Shown: positions 37,422 to 46,215 of the stretch, in pieces
Layout: each line of letters begins with the position of its first letter
Position numbering within the stretch: the first letter of the stretch is position 1
Assembly: GCF_028748185.1 (NCBI RefSeq)
Contig: NZ_CP118164.1
Location: 6,473,814 to 6,537,813, forward strand
Source: Bremerella sp. P1
GTDB lineage: Bacteria; Planctomycetota; Planctomycetia; Pirellulales; Pirellulaceae
Reading direction: 5' to 3'
DNA length: 64,000 nt
The notes under the pieces: model-generated
Seen by the model: the letters and a program-made list of their open reading frames with translations, nothing else
Told to the model about the DNA's origin: nothing
Databases searched by the model: none
Position numbers and translations under genes: made by a program

Positions 37422-38417
37422 TCAGTGGGAGTAATCGGCTAAAGCAACCTCAATATCATCAATAAAATGGCCGGGAAACGTGATGCGGCGAACATCATCG
37501 GCTGAGTGACCGTAGGAAATCGCCAGGTAAATCATCACGTACTCGGTATCAGAAGGTAATTGTAATTCGCAGGCGCCCAACTCCCAGGTTTGTGGATCAT
37601 TATCAAGTCGCAAGTTTTGTCGACTTGCCGTTGCCAGCGAATAACTCTCGATTGTTGCCGCATCAAAAAGTCGCTGGTTGGCCACCAACTCCGAGGTAAC
37701 TGCCAGAATTGTAACGTTGTAGCGATAGTTTTCGTCCGCAGGCTGAGCCAACATGTTGAACATCGCGGAAGCACGAACGACCGTATCCCCGCGTTCAAGT
37801 TGCTCTCGAAGCGAGCGCACATCGAATAGCCGGTACATGTCGCCGCAGTAGCTTCCCTCCGGCTCTGGTTTCCCTTCGTAGTCAGCTCGTAAGACCTGCA
37901 GCATCCTGTCACCATCGGCAGGGACCAAGCCATTCTGAGCAGAGACAACTTCACAATAATCTCCACTCCAGTTGCCGACGGACGTGGGGATTCCCAGCCC
38001 TTCTGGGGTAACCTCGGATTCGAAGCTCTCGGTTATCAACGGAGTTAACTTTGGTTGCTGAGGCATGCCGCGTACAGGCAAGGTAAAAACAGAAAACAGA
38101 ACGCCAAGCACAATACCACCGATCAGCGCCACACCAGACTTACGGTGGCGGTACAGAGAAGAGGCTTCGCTCCACTGATTTGTATCATTGGCAGTAGAGG
38201 TGGTGTCTCGCTTTTCGACTTTGGAGTCGACGTAATCCTCGATACTTACGTTGGCCAGTGCCTGGGAAGCCAAGCCATGTACTTCTGCAAGATCCCAAAA
38301 ACGTTTTCGCGCCGATTCAGAACGCACCATGAGCGATTGGAATTCAGAACGTTCCTGATCCGAAAGCGTTTCATCTAGAAACGCGTAAATCAGCTGATCG
38401 AGATGAGGATCCTTCAT
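37422..38417 (-). CDS. Membrane anti-sigma-factor-like protein with C-terminal jelly-roll-like domain
   Basis: A 331-residue protein with about 90 cytoplasmic residues, one transmembrane helix at about 94-113, and a 210-residue outer domain. The N-terminus (DQLIYAFLDETLSDQERSEFQSLMV, FWDLAEVHGL) has the short helical pattern of planctomycete anti-sigma/FecR-like proteins. The outer domain begins with ITESFESE and has GDRMLQVLRADY and GSYCGDMYRLFDV, a strand-rich pattern reminiscent of carbohydrate-binding jelly rolls. Its ATG overlaps the stop of the ECF sigma gene in TAATG, so the two are co-translated. It probably holds the sigma factor at the membrane until an outside signal is sensed; this is inference. 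Confidence 0.8.
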   Translation of the reverse strand: MKDPHLDQLIYAFLDETLSDQERSEFQSLMVRSESARKRFWDLAEVHGLASQALANVSIEDYVDSKVEKRDTTSTANDTNQWSEASSLYRHRKSGVALIGGIVLGVLFSVFTLPVRGMPQQPKLTPLITESFESEVTPEGLGIPTSVGNWSGDYCEVVSAQNGLVPADGDRMLQVLRADYEGKPEPEGSYCGDMYRLFDVRSLREQLERGDTVVRASAMFNMLAQPADENYRYNVTILAVTSELVANQRLFDAATIESYSLATASRQNLRLDNDPQTWELGACELQLPSDTEYVMIYLAISYGHSADDVRRITFPGHFIDDIEVALADYSH

Positions 38418-38929
38418 TACGAATTTCCTAGACTAAGTTGACGATCCATGCATTCCCGTAATGCCTGACGCGCCTTGCTTAACGCAACATTGACCGAATT
38501 CACCGACCGATCGAGCAACTCAGCAATCTGCGTTGGTGAATGCTCTCGCTGATAACGCATGGCGATAATCTCTCGTGACTTCGGCGCGAGAGCCTCGACG
38601 CATTCCGTCAGCATTTGCATCCGCTCTGTGCTACCCCAATTCTCGGGACATGATGCAATCAGCGAATCAAGGCAATCAACTGTCGGCAATTTATTTCTCT
38701 TGCGGGCTTCCAGAATTTTGAATCGCAAAATAGCCCGACTCCACGCCAGGAAATTACTTTCCAAGTCAAATTCCGAGGCCTTGGCGGTGACGGTCAGGAA
38801 TGTCTCCTGCAACGCATCATCGGCCTGGACAAAATCAGCACTTAGTACCAAGGCAAAAGCCCGTAGTTCCGGCTGATATTGCACAAATAGCTGTTGGACT
38901 TGCAGGGTGTGTTGGTTGATTTCATTCAT
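38417..38929 (-). CDS. ECF RNA polymerase sigma factor
   Basis: A 170-residue sigma-70 family protein of the extracytoplasmic-function type. Region 2 spans about 12-80 (FVQYQPELRAFALVLSADFVQADDALQETFLTV, FLAWSRAILRFKILEARKR), and region 4 about 108-160 (LTECVEALAPKSREIIAMRY, HSPTQIAELLDRSVNSVNVALSKARQ) with a clear helix-turn-helix. This matches the Rhodopirellula/Verrucomicrobium ECF group. It leads an operon with an anti-sigma-like membrane protein and DUF1592/DUF1552 pair 3, suggesting that it controls its own operon. Recognition boxes could not be defined by eye. Confidence 0.92.
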   Translation of the reverse strand: MNEINQHTLQVQQLFVQYQPELRAFALVLSADFVQADDALQETFLTVTAKASEFDLESNFLAWSRAILRFKILEARKRNKLPTVDCLDSLIASCPENWGSTERMQMLTECVEALAPKSREIIAMRYQREHSPTQIAELLDRSVNSVNVALSKARQALRECMDRQLSLGNS

Positions 38930-39276
38930 GGGCGTTACTGCTTAATGCCTTAGACACGCGAGAACTTACCAACGATTCGGGCGATTCCTACAAGAAATCG
39001 CGATTCACCTCGTGAGGGGACTGAGAATACGATTCCCCGAGCCGATTTGCCAACGAAATGTTGCGACTTCTACAATTTCGGAAACGCCAAGCCACACTAT
39101 CTGCATTGATTCAAGTGAATCTCGTAGTACCGATCATGGAGCCGAAAGAGAATGATCGGAAATGACAGCAGCAAGAACGTCAAATGGTACAGGAAGTCAG
39201 TTTTCTTCCTGTACCATAGGTAAACTTGGCTTACGTAACCGAAAGCCATCTGATTTCAGGCGACTGAGACGTCGTC
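38930..39276. other. Intergenic region upstream of the ECF operon and downstream of the DUF1559 gene
   Basis: This 347-bp spacer holds the promoter of the ECF sigma operon and a strong hairpin near its right end (listed separately). The left half has several copies of CGATTC or its complement (first ones at about 38973 and 38982), which could be part of a regulatory region or chance. No gene is credible here. Confidence 0.5.
39184..39217 (-). terminator. Strong hairpin downstream of the DUF1559 gene
   Basis: ATGGTACAGGAAG (39184-39196) pairs perfectly over 13 bp with CTTCCTGTACCAT (39205-39217) around an 8-base loop. It starts 60 bp after the DUF1559 stop on the minus strand. The T-tract after it is short (TTT then G), so it may stop transcription or stabilise the end of an abundant mRNA. 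Confidence 0.6.
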
Positions 39277-40248
39277 TTAGTACTCGCCCAGGACCTCACC
39301 GTCGCTTCGGTCACGCAGCCGGCGATAGGTAGCCAACTCGATATTCTCTTGGATGAAGCGAACGGACCCGTCGCACTGAACGGACATGATGCCTCCTGGA
39401 TGCGTGCTCGAACTGATCCAGTCATCGCCCCAAGTGGCTGCGGAACGGTTGATCAGCATGTTTGCCCCGGAACCACCGAAGCTCACCACATCCATCGAGT
39501 ACACACCGGTGTGCCATGTGGCTGCCGACGGAGCTTTACGAGGGCCGATCCAAAGACCGCCGGAAAACCTACAAGGTGTACCACCACAATTGGAGACGCC
39601 AGCTTCTTCGGTAGCGCACGCTTCGCCAACCATCATCGTATTCGTGGTGCCGTCGGTAATATCACGAAAACCTAGATCCGAATTGGCCCACATGATGCCC
39701 TTCTTGTCACGAGCAGCATTGTTGCCGGAATTCGTTTTGTAATTCGTCTTACCGAATCCGCCACGGAAGCTATTGAGCAGGGGCATCGTATCGGAAGGAC
39801 AGCTATACGCTTCGAGCCCGACCTTAGCAGAATCGATCGGGTCGCTCAGCGTGTCGTCGTGATTCTTGTCGTACCAGTTGTAAGCAAAGCCACCGGTTTC
39901 GTTACCGATCTGATCATGCAACGCACTCTGCTCGATGAACGGCAGAATTAACACGCTCCATGCGAGCGCATTTTTGTTGTCGGCCGAATCAATTGGGCTG
40001 TTCATGTCCGGATTCGTGTCAACAAACGCCGGAGGCAAGATGTTGAACGTATCGTGATAGTTGTGCAGCGCTAAACCGATTTGCTTCATGTTGTTCGAGC
40101 AACTCATGCGACGAGCTGCTTCACGTGCCTGCTGAACGGCAGGTAGCAGCAACGCGATCAATACGCCGATGATTGCAATAACCACCAGGAGCTCAACCAA
40201 CGTAAAGCCACACTTTGAAAGCGGAGATCGATGCTTACGTATACTCAT
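39277..40248 (-). CDS. DUF1559 protein with prepilin-type N-terminus
   Basis: A 323-residue protein. The prepilin cleavage and methylation motif is [20 protein letters not shown] at 14-33, followed by [20 protein letters not shown]. The body carries [13 protein letters not shown] and [13 protein letters not shown]-like features of DUF1559, and the C-terminus ends with [17 protein letters not shown] and [14 protein letters not shown]1559 proteins are massively amplified in Planctomycetes and may form pseudopilin-like surface structures; function is unproven. A carboxypeptidase-regulatory-like lipoprotein gene lies 155 bp upstream on the same strand, the usual partner. A short hairpin, CTGATC/GATCAG (40282-40300), lies in the presumed leader. 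Confidence 0.93.
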   Translation of the reverse strand: MSIRKHRSPLSKCGFTLVELLVVIAIIGVLIALLLPAVQQAREAARRMSCSNNMKQIGLALHNYHDTFNILPPAFVDTNPDMNSPIDSADNKNALAWSVLILPFIEQSALHDQIGNETGGFAYNWYDKNHDDTLSDPIDSAKVGLEAYSCPSDTMPLLNSFRGGFGKTNYKTNSGNNAARDKKGIMWANSDLGFRDITDGTTNTMMVGEACATEEAGVSNCGGTPCRFSGGLWIGPRKAPSAATWHTGVYSMDVVSFGGSGANMLINRSAATWGDDWISSSTHPGGIMSVQCDGSVRFIQENIELATYRRLRDRSDGEVLGEY

Positions 40249-40403
40249 GAAAAGTCTCAGTAGAAAAGGAAGATGATAATACTGATCGGAAAAAGATCAG
40301 GCGTTATGAAAACAGGAAAGCTTCATGAATCAGCCAACCACGCAATACGGCTCGACCTGACTTAACCAAAGGACAAAGCGTCGAATCTTGCGTGGCCCAA
40401 TTC

Positions 40404-40808
40404 TTATTTCGAGGAAAGCACGAAGTCGTGCGTGTTTTCTCCTTCGGCTACCTCGACCACTAACTTGGTATCGCGGTTGTACTTAGCTGGAATCGGATCG
40501 CGATACCCAGGTCCAGGAGGAGCATCTTGGACGGTCTCGATACGAACCGTATTGCGACCCACTTCCGCTCCAATGACTCCATCGCGGAATATCAACTCGT
40601 AGTGGCCTTCATCGTCCGTTTTGGCGAAGGAGACTTGCCCACTTTGCGATTCAAATGCTACGGAAACGTTTGGAAGCGGCTTTTCATCGAGCGTAACCGT
40701 TCCGCTAACCTCTCCCAGGTTTGGAAGATTGGGGTCTCTGCTGGAACAGCCTTCGTTGACCGAAAGAGCCAATAGTACCAACAGCAAAGCAATTGCTGGC
40801 TTCTGCAT
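40404..40808 (-). CDS. Small lipoprotein with carboxypeptidase-regulatory-like fold
   Basis: A 134-residue protein. The hydrophobic leader ends at SVNEGC, an imperfect lipobox with G at -1 and cysteine at 21. The rest is a transthyretin-like beta-sandwich: GEVSGTVTLDEKPLPNVSVAFESQ, then KTDDEGHYELIF and GRNTVRIETV. Such lipoproteins are regularly encoded beside DUF1559 genes in Planctomycetes and may help to anchor or assemble them. The 175 bp upstream hold a palindrome GTTGCGCAAC (40926-40935) and flanking TATGTGT/ACACATA arms (40892-40898, 40939-40945) that could be regulatory. Confidence 0.88.
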   Translation of the reverse strand: MQKPAIALLLVLLALSVNEGCSSRDPNLPNLGEVSGTVTLDEKPLPNVSVAFESQSGQVSFAKTDDEGHYELIFRDGVIGAEVGRNTVRIETVQDAPPGPGYRDPIPAKYNRDTKLVVEVAEGENTHDFVLSSK

Positions 40809-40983
40809 GGGGAGGATCTCGTGGGGTGAGGAATGAGAGGGGAGGGATGATGCCTAGCTTGAGAGGAATCTCATAGTAGCCTGCTAGGGGTTATGTGTAA
40901 AGAGCAAGGAAATCCCAAAATAATAGTTGCGCAACACTACACATAGCAGAGATTGCATCGTATAGCAGGGCCCAATTGGTCAC

Positions 40984-42351
40984 CTATTCACCGTTTAGAT
41001 AAGCGAGTTTGTCCGCCGCTCTCTGAAATTCCGGCGCCACCCGAAGGCATTGCTCATAGGCTTCGGCGGCCTTTTCCGACTGATCCAGATGAAAGTACAT
41101 TTCGCCGAGATAGTACCAAGCCATCGTAGAATTCGAATCCAGTTCGATCGCCCTTTCAAACTCCGGAATCGCCGAACGTAGGCGGTTTCTGCGGTAGTGC
41201 TCTAAACCTCGCAGGAAAGCAATCTTGCTGTGATGAAAATTCTCTTGATCCGGAAGATGATCGGCTAATTTCTGATGAAGTGAAACACTTGGTCTCAATT
41301 TAAGAGCACGTTGCCAGCGCTCGATCGCCGGCTCTAGGTTCTTCAAGAGAAGGTGCGCATCGCCGGCGGCTTCCAGCGTGATTGCATCGACTCTTCCTTC
41401 CGACTCCAACTCTTCGACCAACGTGAGTACATCTTGAGGTCGTTGATCATGGAGACCGATCTGCAGCATGGCATCCCAAACCGGTTTTGCAACGAACACA
41501 GGAGCATCATCGATCGTAGCGTTCACTTCACGGCAAATGGCTTCTGCCTTGGCCCAATCCTTTTCTTCCAAGGCCTCTGCCAGATTGGCAACTTGGGTAT
41601 CAATACCTGTCTGATCGTTTAGTGGAGCGACATAGTTGGTGCTGAAATTGAGCGAAACAAGATAGGCAGAACGTTCGACCATTGACTGTGCCATAAATGC
41701 AGCACGCTCATTTCCTAGCTCCTGCTGTGCGCGATGATCAAGAAAGTGAAAACCGAGCGAGTAGGGTATCTTCGCCAGATTTTTCCGAATCAAGGGCAGA
41801 GCTTTTTCCGCGTCTCCAGAGCGAAGCAACAACTTGGCTTGCTGATACTCGGCCGCAGGATAATCGGCATTTTGCTTGAAAAGACGATTAGCCTGCTGTC
41901 CATCTTCCAGTCGAAGGGCATTACGCCCCATAGCGTACAATGCATAAACCTGCATCGCCTGTTGCTCAGGCGCTTCCGCTGCCCCTTGTACAACCCGACC
42001 ATAAGCAACGCTACTTTCCTGGATCCGCCCGGTTCGATCGAGGCAAAACGCGACCCCAAACAGTGCATCAAATCGCTCCGGATCTTGGCGGAGCGCCTCG
42101 CGAAACGCTAACTCGGCGTGCGCGTAAAATCCTTTCCCGAGCAATCCTTCACCGAGTCGGCTCCAATCGTCTGCGCTGCCATCTTGCGCGGCATTCGCCA
42201 GCTCTTCCAGTTGCGGCATGATCGAAGGGTCAGCCAACCTTTCGTGGGGCAAAAGCGGGACGGTTGTTTGTGTTTGATGTCGAAAGTAAAGCCCCGCAAC
42301 AACCAGTTCGATCAAGACGATGGCAATCAATAAAGTTGTGGCAAATTTCAT
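40984..42351 (-). CDS. Membrane-anchored TPR-repeat protein
   Basis: A 455-residue protein with one N-terminal transmembrane helix (TTLLIAIVLIELVVAGLYF, residues 5-23), then TPR repeats. Clear units are at about 62-130 (WSRLGEGLLGKGFYAHAELA, FGVAFCLDRTGRIQESSVAY), 320-370 (AGDAHLLLKNLEPAIERWQR) and 384-452 (GLEHYRRNRLRSAIPEFERA, MAWYYLGEMYFHLDQSEKAA). It starts with ATGA over the stop of the FG-GAP gene (42348-42351), so it is translated coupled to it. It probably scaffolds a periplasmic or membrane complex with its propeller partner. Confidence 0.87.
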   Translation of the reverse strand: MKFATTLLIAIVLIELVVAGLYFRHQTQTTVPLLPHERLADPSIMPQLEELANAAQDGSADDWSRLGEGLLGKGFYAHAELAFREALRQDPERFDALFGVAFCLDRTGRIQESSVAYGRVVQGAAEAPEQQAMQVYALYAMGRNALRLEDGQQANRLFKQNADYPAAEYQQAKLLLRSGDAEKALPLIRKNLAKIPYSLGFHFLDHRAQQELGNERAAFMAQSMVERSAYLVSLNFSTNYVAPLNDQTGIDTQVANLAEALEEKDWAKAEAICREVNATIDDAPVFVAKPVWDAMLQIGLHDQRPQDVLTLVEELESEGRVDAITLEAAGDAHLLLKNLEPAIERWQRALKLRPSVSLHQKLADHLPDQENFHHSKIAFLRGLEHYRRNRLRSAIPEFERAIELDSNSTMAWYYLGEMYFHLDQSEKAAEAYEQCLRVAPEFQRAADKLAYLNGE

Positions 42352-43643
42352 CGATTCGCCTCACCTTGGTTCAACCACGTGCTGATTCTTCCTAAGTGCC
42401 GATGTGGTCGGCGAACATTCAGGCTTCCGGCCGCGATATCGGGGAATCCATCTTCATCCAGATCCCCTGTATCGACGGTTACCAGGTGCAACGGTGCATC
42501 ATCAATCTGCCAGGTTGTGAAGTTCTCTTGCCCATCGTTTTCCAACCACACAATGCTCGCGTTATTCGGTTCCAGCCAGTTATTCGTCAGGCTGACCAAA
42601 ACGACATCTAAGTTTCCATCACCATTCATATCATCAACCGCGGCGGCGTAGGTTCCTCCCAAATCCGCAATGCGGTGCGGCTCAAACTCCCAATTGCCTT
42701 GGTTTTCAAACCAGTAACAACCGTGGTATGGCTGGGGATAGGCATCGAAGTCTTCCAGGTTGTCTCCGGCCGGAAGAATGAGATCAAGATCGCCATCCTG
42801 GTCCAAGTCATTACGAACCAGCCCGGCACCTCCCAGGTCAGGGTTGATCGTCATCCAAAGGCGTCTCCGCCGAAACTTTCCGTCTCCTAAGTTTTCCAGC
42901 CCCCAGAGTTCTTCTTCGTCTTGAGTAACAATCGCAGCAATGTCGAGGTCTCCATCCTGATCGTAGTCGCCTACCGGAACGTGGATCGTACCCGGGCCAC
43001 TAAGAAGCTCATGATCGCGAAACTGGAAACCTCCCACGTTTTCCAGCCACAAAACATTGCCGCGCGAGTACCCGAATACTGCGACCGCTAGATCGAGGTC
43101 CTCGTCTCCGTCAAAGTCACCACACTGTACATCGGCGATACGTCGAACCTCATCAAGAATTACATGCCGCTGGAAGGCCCCTTCCTGGTTTTCGAACAAT
43201 TCAACCCGACCAATCACACCGTCATCTGGCATGATGTTTCCCAGTACGGAAACGATTAGATCATTGTCTCCATCCTCGTCGATATCGACGACGGTGGCAT
43301 GCGCAGGTGCGGCGACGTCGGCAATAAGCGTCGACTCATCCCAGTTTCCATCCGCACTTCGCTTGAGAAGCAGGACCTGACTTCCGAGGGAATCGCAAAC
43401 CAACAGGTCGTTCTTACCATCTTGATCAAAGTCTGTGATCTGAACGTTCGTGATCTGCGGCAACCCCTTGAAATCGCTCTGCGTTGGCTGGTACTGGAAC
43501 AACAACTCCGAGGCGGGGTAGCTCGTTCCACCGGAGTAAAGTTCATCGGGAGATAACCGGCCTCTCAAGCGAGGACCAAAGACCATGGCGGCCACCGGGA
43601 TGACGATGACAAGCACGATCAAGACATACAGACGCAATTGCAT
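42348..43643 (-). CDS. Exported FG-GAP/VCBS seven-repeat beta-propeller
   Basis: A 431-residue protein anchored or exported by an N-terminal hydrophobic segment (LYVLIVLVIVIPVAAMVF). Seven calcium-binding loops of the DxDxDGxxD type are spread evenly: DFDQDGKND, DIDEDGDND, DFDGDEDLD, DYDQDGDLD, DLDQDGDLD, DMNGDGNLD and DLDEDGFPD, as expected for a seven-bladed propeller. Between them runs a repeated LWLENVG-type strand. The start at 43643 is an ATG before the membrane segment; a TTG upstream at 43664 is less likely. Its stop overlaps the TPR protein gene by 4 bp. Such pairs occur in Planctomycetes and may recognise glycans or proteins outside the cell. Confidence 0.88.
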   Translation of the reverse strand: MQLRLYVLIVLVIVIPVAAMVFGPRLRGRLSPDELYSGGTSYPASELLFQYQPTQSDFKGLPQITNVQITDFDQDGKNDLLVCDSLGSQVLLLKRSADGNWDESTLIADVAAPAHATVVDIDEDGDNDLIVSVLGNIMPDDGVIGRVELFENQEGAFQRHVILDEVRRIADVQCGDFDGDEDLDLAVAVFGYSRGNVLWLENVGGFQFRDHELLSGPGTIHVPVGDYDQDGDLDIAAIVTQDEEELWGLENLGDGKFRRRRLWMTINPDLGGAGLVRNDLDQDGDLDLILPAGDNLEDFDAYPQPYHGCYWFENQGNWEFEPHRIADLGGTYAAAVDDMNGDGNLDVVLVSLTNNWLEPNNASIVWLENDGQENFTTWQIDDAPLHLVTVDTGDLDEDGFPDIAAGSLNVRRPHRHLGRISTWLNQGEANR

Positions 43644-43869
43644 AGGGAGGCTTCGTGATAACAATACGCGGCCTCAGAAGTCGACGTTGCCACGATCATT
43701 TGTAGGGAGGACGGTAGTAGCGAAGCAAACGATCATGACAGATCCTGACGGCCGCACGCAAGACTACTTACGATGGGTACGTGCATTCCATACGTCCCTT
43801 GCCGAACAGAAAGTTTCTTCAAAAGATGAGCTTTTGTCGCATTCCGCATCGGGTCTCGCCTCTCTCGTT

Positions 43870-45927
43870 TTACGGAACTCGGACCGGCCCGATAAGCGGT
43901 GGAAGCACGGGCTTGGCAATTCCGAAAAACACTACGGCTCCGTGCCCTCCGAAGCGGGTTGAAATGGCCTCGGGCGGGACCTTCTGAAAGCCTGCCTTCT
44001 CGGGTAGCTGCCAATTGTTGGCTGCCCATACATTGCCAGCAGAATCAACGGCAACATCCGTGATAATTTGAAGGCCTCCCACATAGCCACCAGGTGGAGA
44101 GATCGCGTCCCCCGTCTTAAGCCCTTTGGGGATAGTCTCTGTTCTTGCCCCGCACAGCTGCATAATTGCCTGCCCCGTGGAGTTCGCAACCCAGACGTGG
44201 TCGTCTCCATCGATAGCAACACCCCACGGTCCATTCATCGTCTTTCCCGCGTTGAATGGTCCCAACACGGTGCCATCCGCACGAATCATCGATACGTCAC
44301 CGCCAGGGAACTTCTGCAAGATCTCAAACAGGCTGATCCATTCCTCGGCCGCTTGTTGATCCTTCGACGAATTTCCGAAACGCTGCTCAACCTTTGCTTT
44401 CAGCGCTGTCTTCACGAGCTCGAGCTTCTCTCGCAGCACGGGATGGCCGACCGTGTTACAGACCCAGGCATTTCCCAGGCGATCAATGGCAACTGCTCGG
44501 GGGGCGAAGCCCACCTCAAACTCCGCTGCGTTGCCAGGATCGCTGGCAGGGAAGCGTACGACCGTGTTTGAACCGCTGTTGGTTACCCAAATTTGATCCT
44601 TAGCGTCAATCGCCAGATGGAACGGAGCTTTGACTTTTAGCGTTCCATCCGTTGGTTTCCCATCCTCGGTATGCCCCAGGATTCGTCCCTTCGAGGCGTC
44701 GCCCCCGGGTAGGTGCACAACCTGGTCGTTTTGATTGTCGAGAGCCCAAACGTCTCCATTTGGAGTCACGATAATGCCTTGCATCTGGCCAAGCTTTCCA
44801 CCGAAGTTATAGCCGGTTGCAGGAGAAAGTGGCTTGCCCGTGATTCGATCAAATACTGAAATGTTCTTACCGGCGAGACTCGTGGTCCAAACCTTATCAT
44901 CCACTCCGATCGCCAATCCGAACCCGGGGCCGTCGACGCCACCACCTCGAAAACCAACAGTCATCGGCGAGAGTGGTCGGCCATTGGAAGACAGTTTGGA
45001 GATTCCACCTCCGAAAGAAGAGAAGATCGTTGACTGGGCTCCGACCAGAAAGTTGTCGCCTGCCCAGAAATTTCCTTCGCCATCGATCGCAATCCCACCT
45101 AGCGAGTTCAGACCCCCGCCGGCATAAACCAGCGAAAGAGTCCATGCACGAGGTGGATAACTGAGATAGGGAATCACAGGCACTTCCCGCCAGGCCTCAC
45201 CTTCGGCAACCGGATAGAGCTTTTCGAACAGCTCAAATATCTCTTTGGCGTTGTGCGCTGGATTCCGTGCGATGTTTTGCATCGCCGCAAGCGTATCAGC
45301 TGGAGCCTCGTCGCCTGGCGGTGTCGCTAGCGCAAGCAATTGTTCGATTAATTCAGGACGACGAATGCAGGCCGACAAGAGATTACTCAGCGTGTTAAAC
45401 TTTGCCAGAGTCGTGGTCTGTGAACTATTGAGCCCATCCTGAATGACTGTTCCCAGCTTGCCTGTTTCTACATCAACCAGATTTGGCACGTTATCGGCAG
45501 CAATTTGCAAACCCAACGCGTGCCCTTTCATCTGATCGCCATCGAGAAACTGTGCCGCAGTCCAGACTGAACCAACGGTGGTCAGTTCATTGACCGTCAC
45601 GCGTTCTGGTGGCGTCTTTCCCAAAGTGGCCATGAGCACGATAGCCGGATGAGGTCCCTTCGCCAAAACATAGAGCACTCCATCTCGCTTATCTTGGGCA
45701 TCGAAAGTGAGCTTGAAGTGCCCTTCCTTATCAGTCGTCACTTCCGCGAGCTTGATCGGCGCGTTGTCTGCCGTTTGCCAAAGCGATACGACGGAGCCGG
45801 CAATCGGGCTCAGACTACCCTCGACTTGCCCGGTGATGACTTCACTGCCGTGGGCGGGTGATGCCAGGGTTACTCCACAGAGTAACAGCACGACAAACTT
45901 CAAGAGAATCAACTGGTGCCAACTCAT
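43870..45927 (-). CDS. Exported NHL-repeat/Vgb-like propeller protein with N-terminal carboxypeptidase-regulatory-like domain
   Basis: A 685-residue protein with a signal peptide (LLLCGVTLASPAHG). Residues about 29-110 form a CarboxypepD-regulatory-like beta-sandwich (GQVEGSLSPIAGSVVSLWQ, TTDKEGHFKLTF). A helical region follows to about 270. From about 275 to the end there are repeated strands of the type GGIAIDGEGNFWAGDN, GVDDKVWTTS, TPNGDVWALDN, DAKDQIWVTNSGSN, DRLGNAWVCNT, DGDDHVWVANSTG and DSAGNVWAANN: seven blades of an NHL or Vgb-type propeller. I start at 45927, where the signal peptide begins; the open frame to 46050 lacks features. Function unknown. The 288 bp upstream contain a small hairpin only. 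Confidence 0.87.
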   Translation of the reverse strand: MSWHQLILLKFVVLLLCGVTLASPAHGSEVITGQVEGSLSPIAGSVVSLWQTADNAPIKLAEVTTDKEGHFKLTFDAQDKRDGVLYVLAKGPHPAIVLMATLGKTPPERVTVNELTTVGSVWTAAQFLDGDQMKGHALGLQIAADNVPNLVDVETGKLGTVIQDGLNSSQTTTLAKFNTLSNLLSACIRRPELIEQLLALATPPGDEAPADTLAAMQNIARNPAHNAKEIFELFEKLYPVAEGEAWREVPVIPYLSYPPRAWTLSLVYAGGGLNSLGGIAIDGEGNFWAGDNFLVGAQSTIFSSFGGGISKLSSNGRPLSPMTVGFRGGGVDGPGFGLAIGVDDKVWTTSLAGKNISVFDRITGKPLSPATGYNFGGKLGQMQGIIVTPNGDVWALDNQNDQVVHLPGGDASKGRILGHTEDGKPTDGTLKVKAPFHLAIDAKDQIWVTNSGSNTVVRFPASDPGNAAEFEVGFAPRAVAIDRLGNAWVCNTVGHPVLREKLELVKTALKAKVEQRFGNSSKDQQAAEEWISLFEILQKFPGGDVSMIRADGTVLGPFNAGKTMNGPWGVAIDGDDHVWVANSTGQAIMQLCGARTETIPKGLKTGDAISPPGGYVGGLQIITDVAVDSAGNVWAANNWQLPEKAGFQKVPPEAISTRFGGHGAVVFFGIAKPVLPPLIGPVRVP

Positions 45928-46118
45928 AACTCGTCTCTTTGTATTTATCCTGTCTCGCCATTCTCGCGGTATCGATTGCCGATAGAAGACACAGCAATCG
46001 GAAAGGCAAGTGTCCTTCACCTTGAACGGGGAGTCGCAGTTGGTCAACAAAAAAGGGCCAGAGTGACCAACATTTAGGACTTAATTAACACCGAACGCAA
46101 AACCACGAAGAAGCCAGA

Positions 46119-46137
46119 TCGCCATAGCCGATGGCGA
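46119..46137 (-). terminator. Hairpin downstream of the serine hydrolase gene
   Basis: TCGCCAT and ATGGCGA form a perfect 7-bp stem with a 5-base loop, 79 bp after the serine hydrolase stop on the minus strand. There is no T-tract, so it is only a candidate terminator or mRNA-end structure. Confidence 0.4.
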
Positions 46138-46215
46138 GCCCCCATTGGTTGCGTACATAAATGGACAACTACTGCGCGAAAGTGGGTTGAGAATACTTTC
46201 CGAGATAAAAGCGAC

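Noticed and set aside
43692-43736. Direct repeat ACGATCAT (twice, 37 bp apart) before the FG-GAP gene
   Set aside because: An 8-bp repeat in a 226-bp spacer with this composition can arise by chance; no dyad symmetry or family match.
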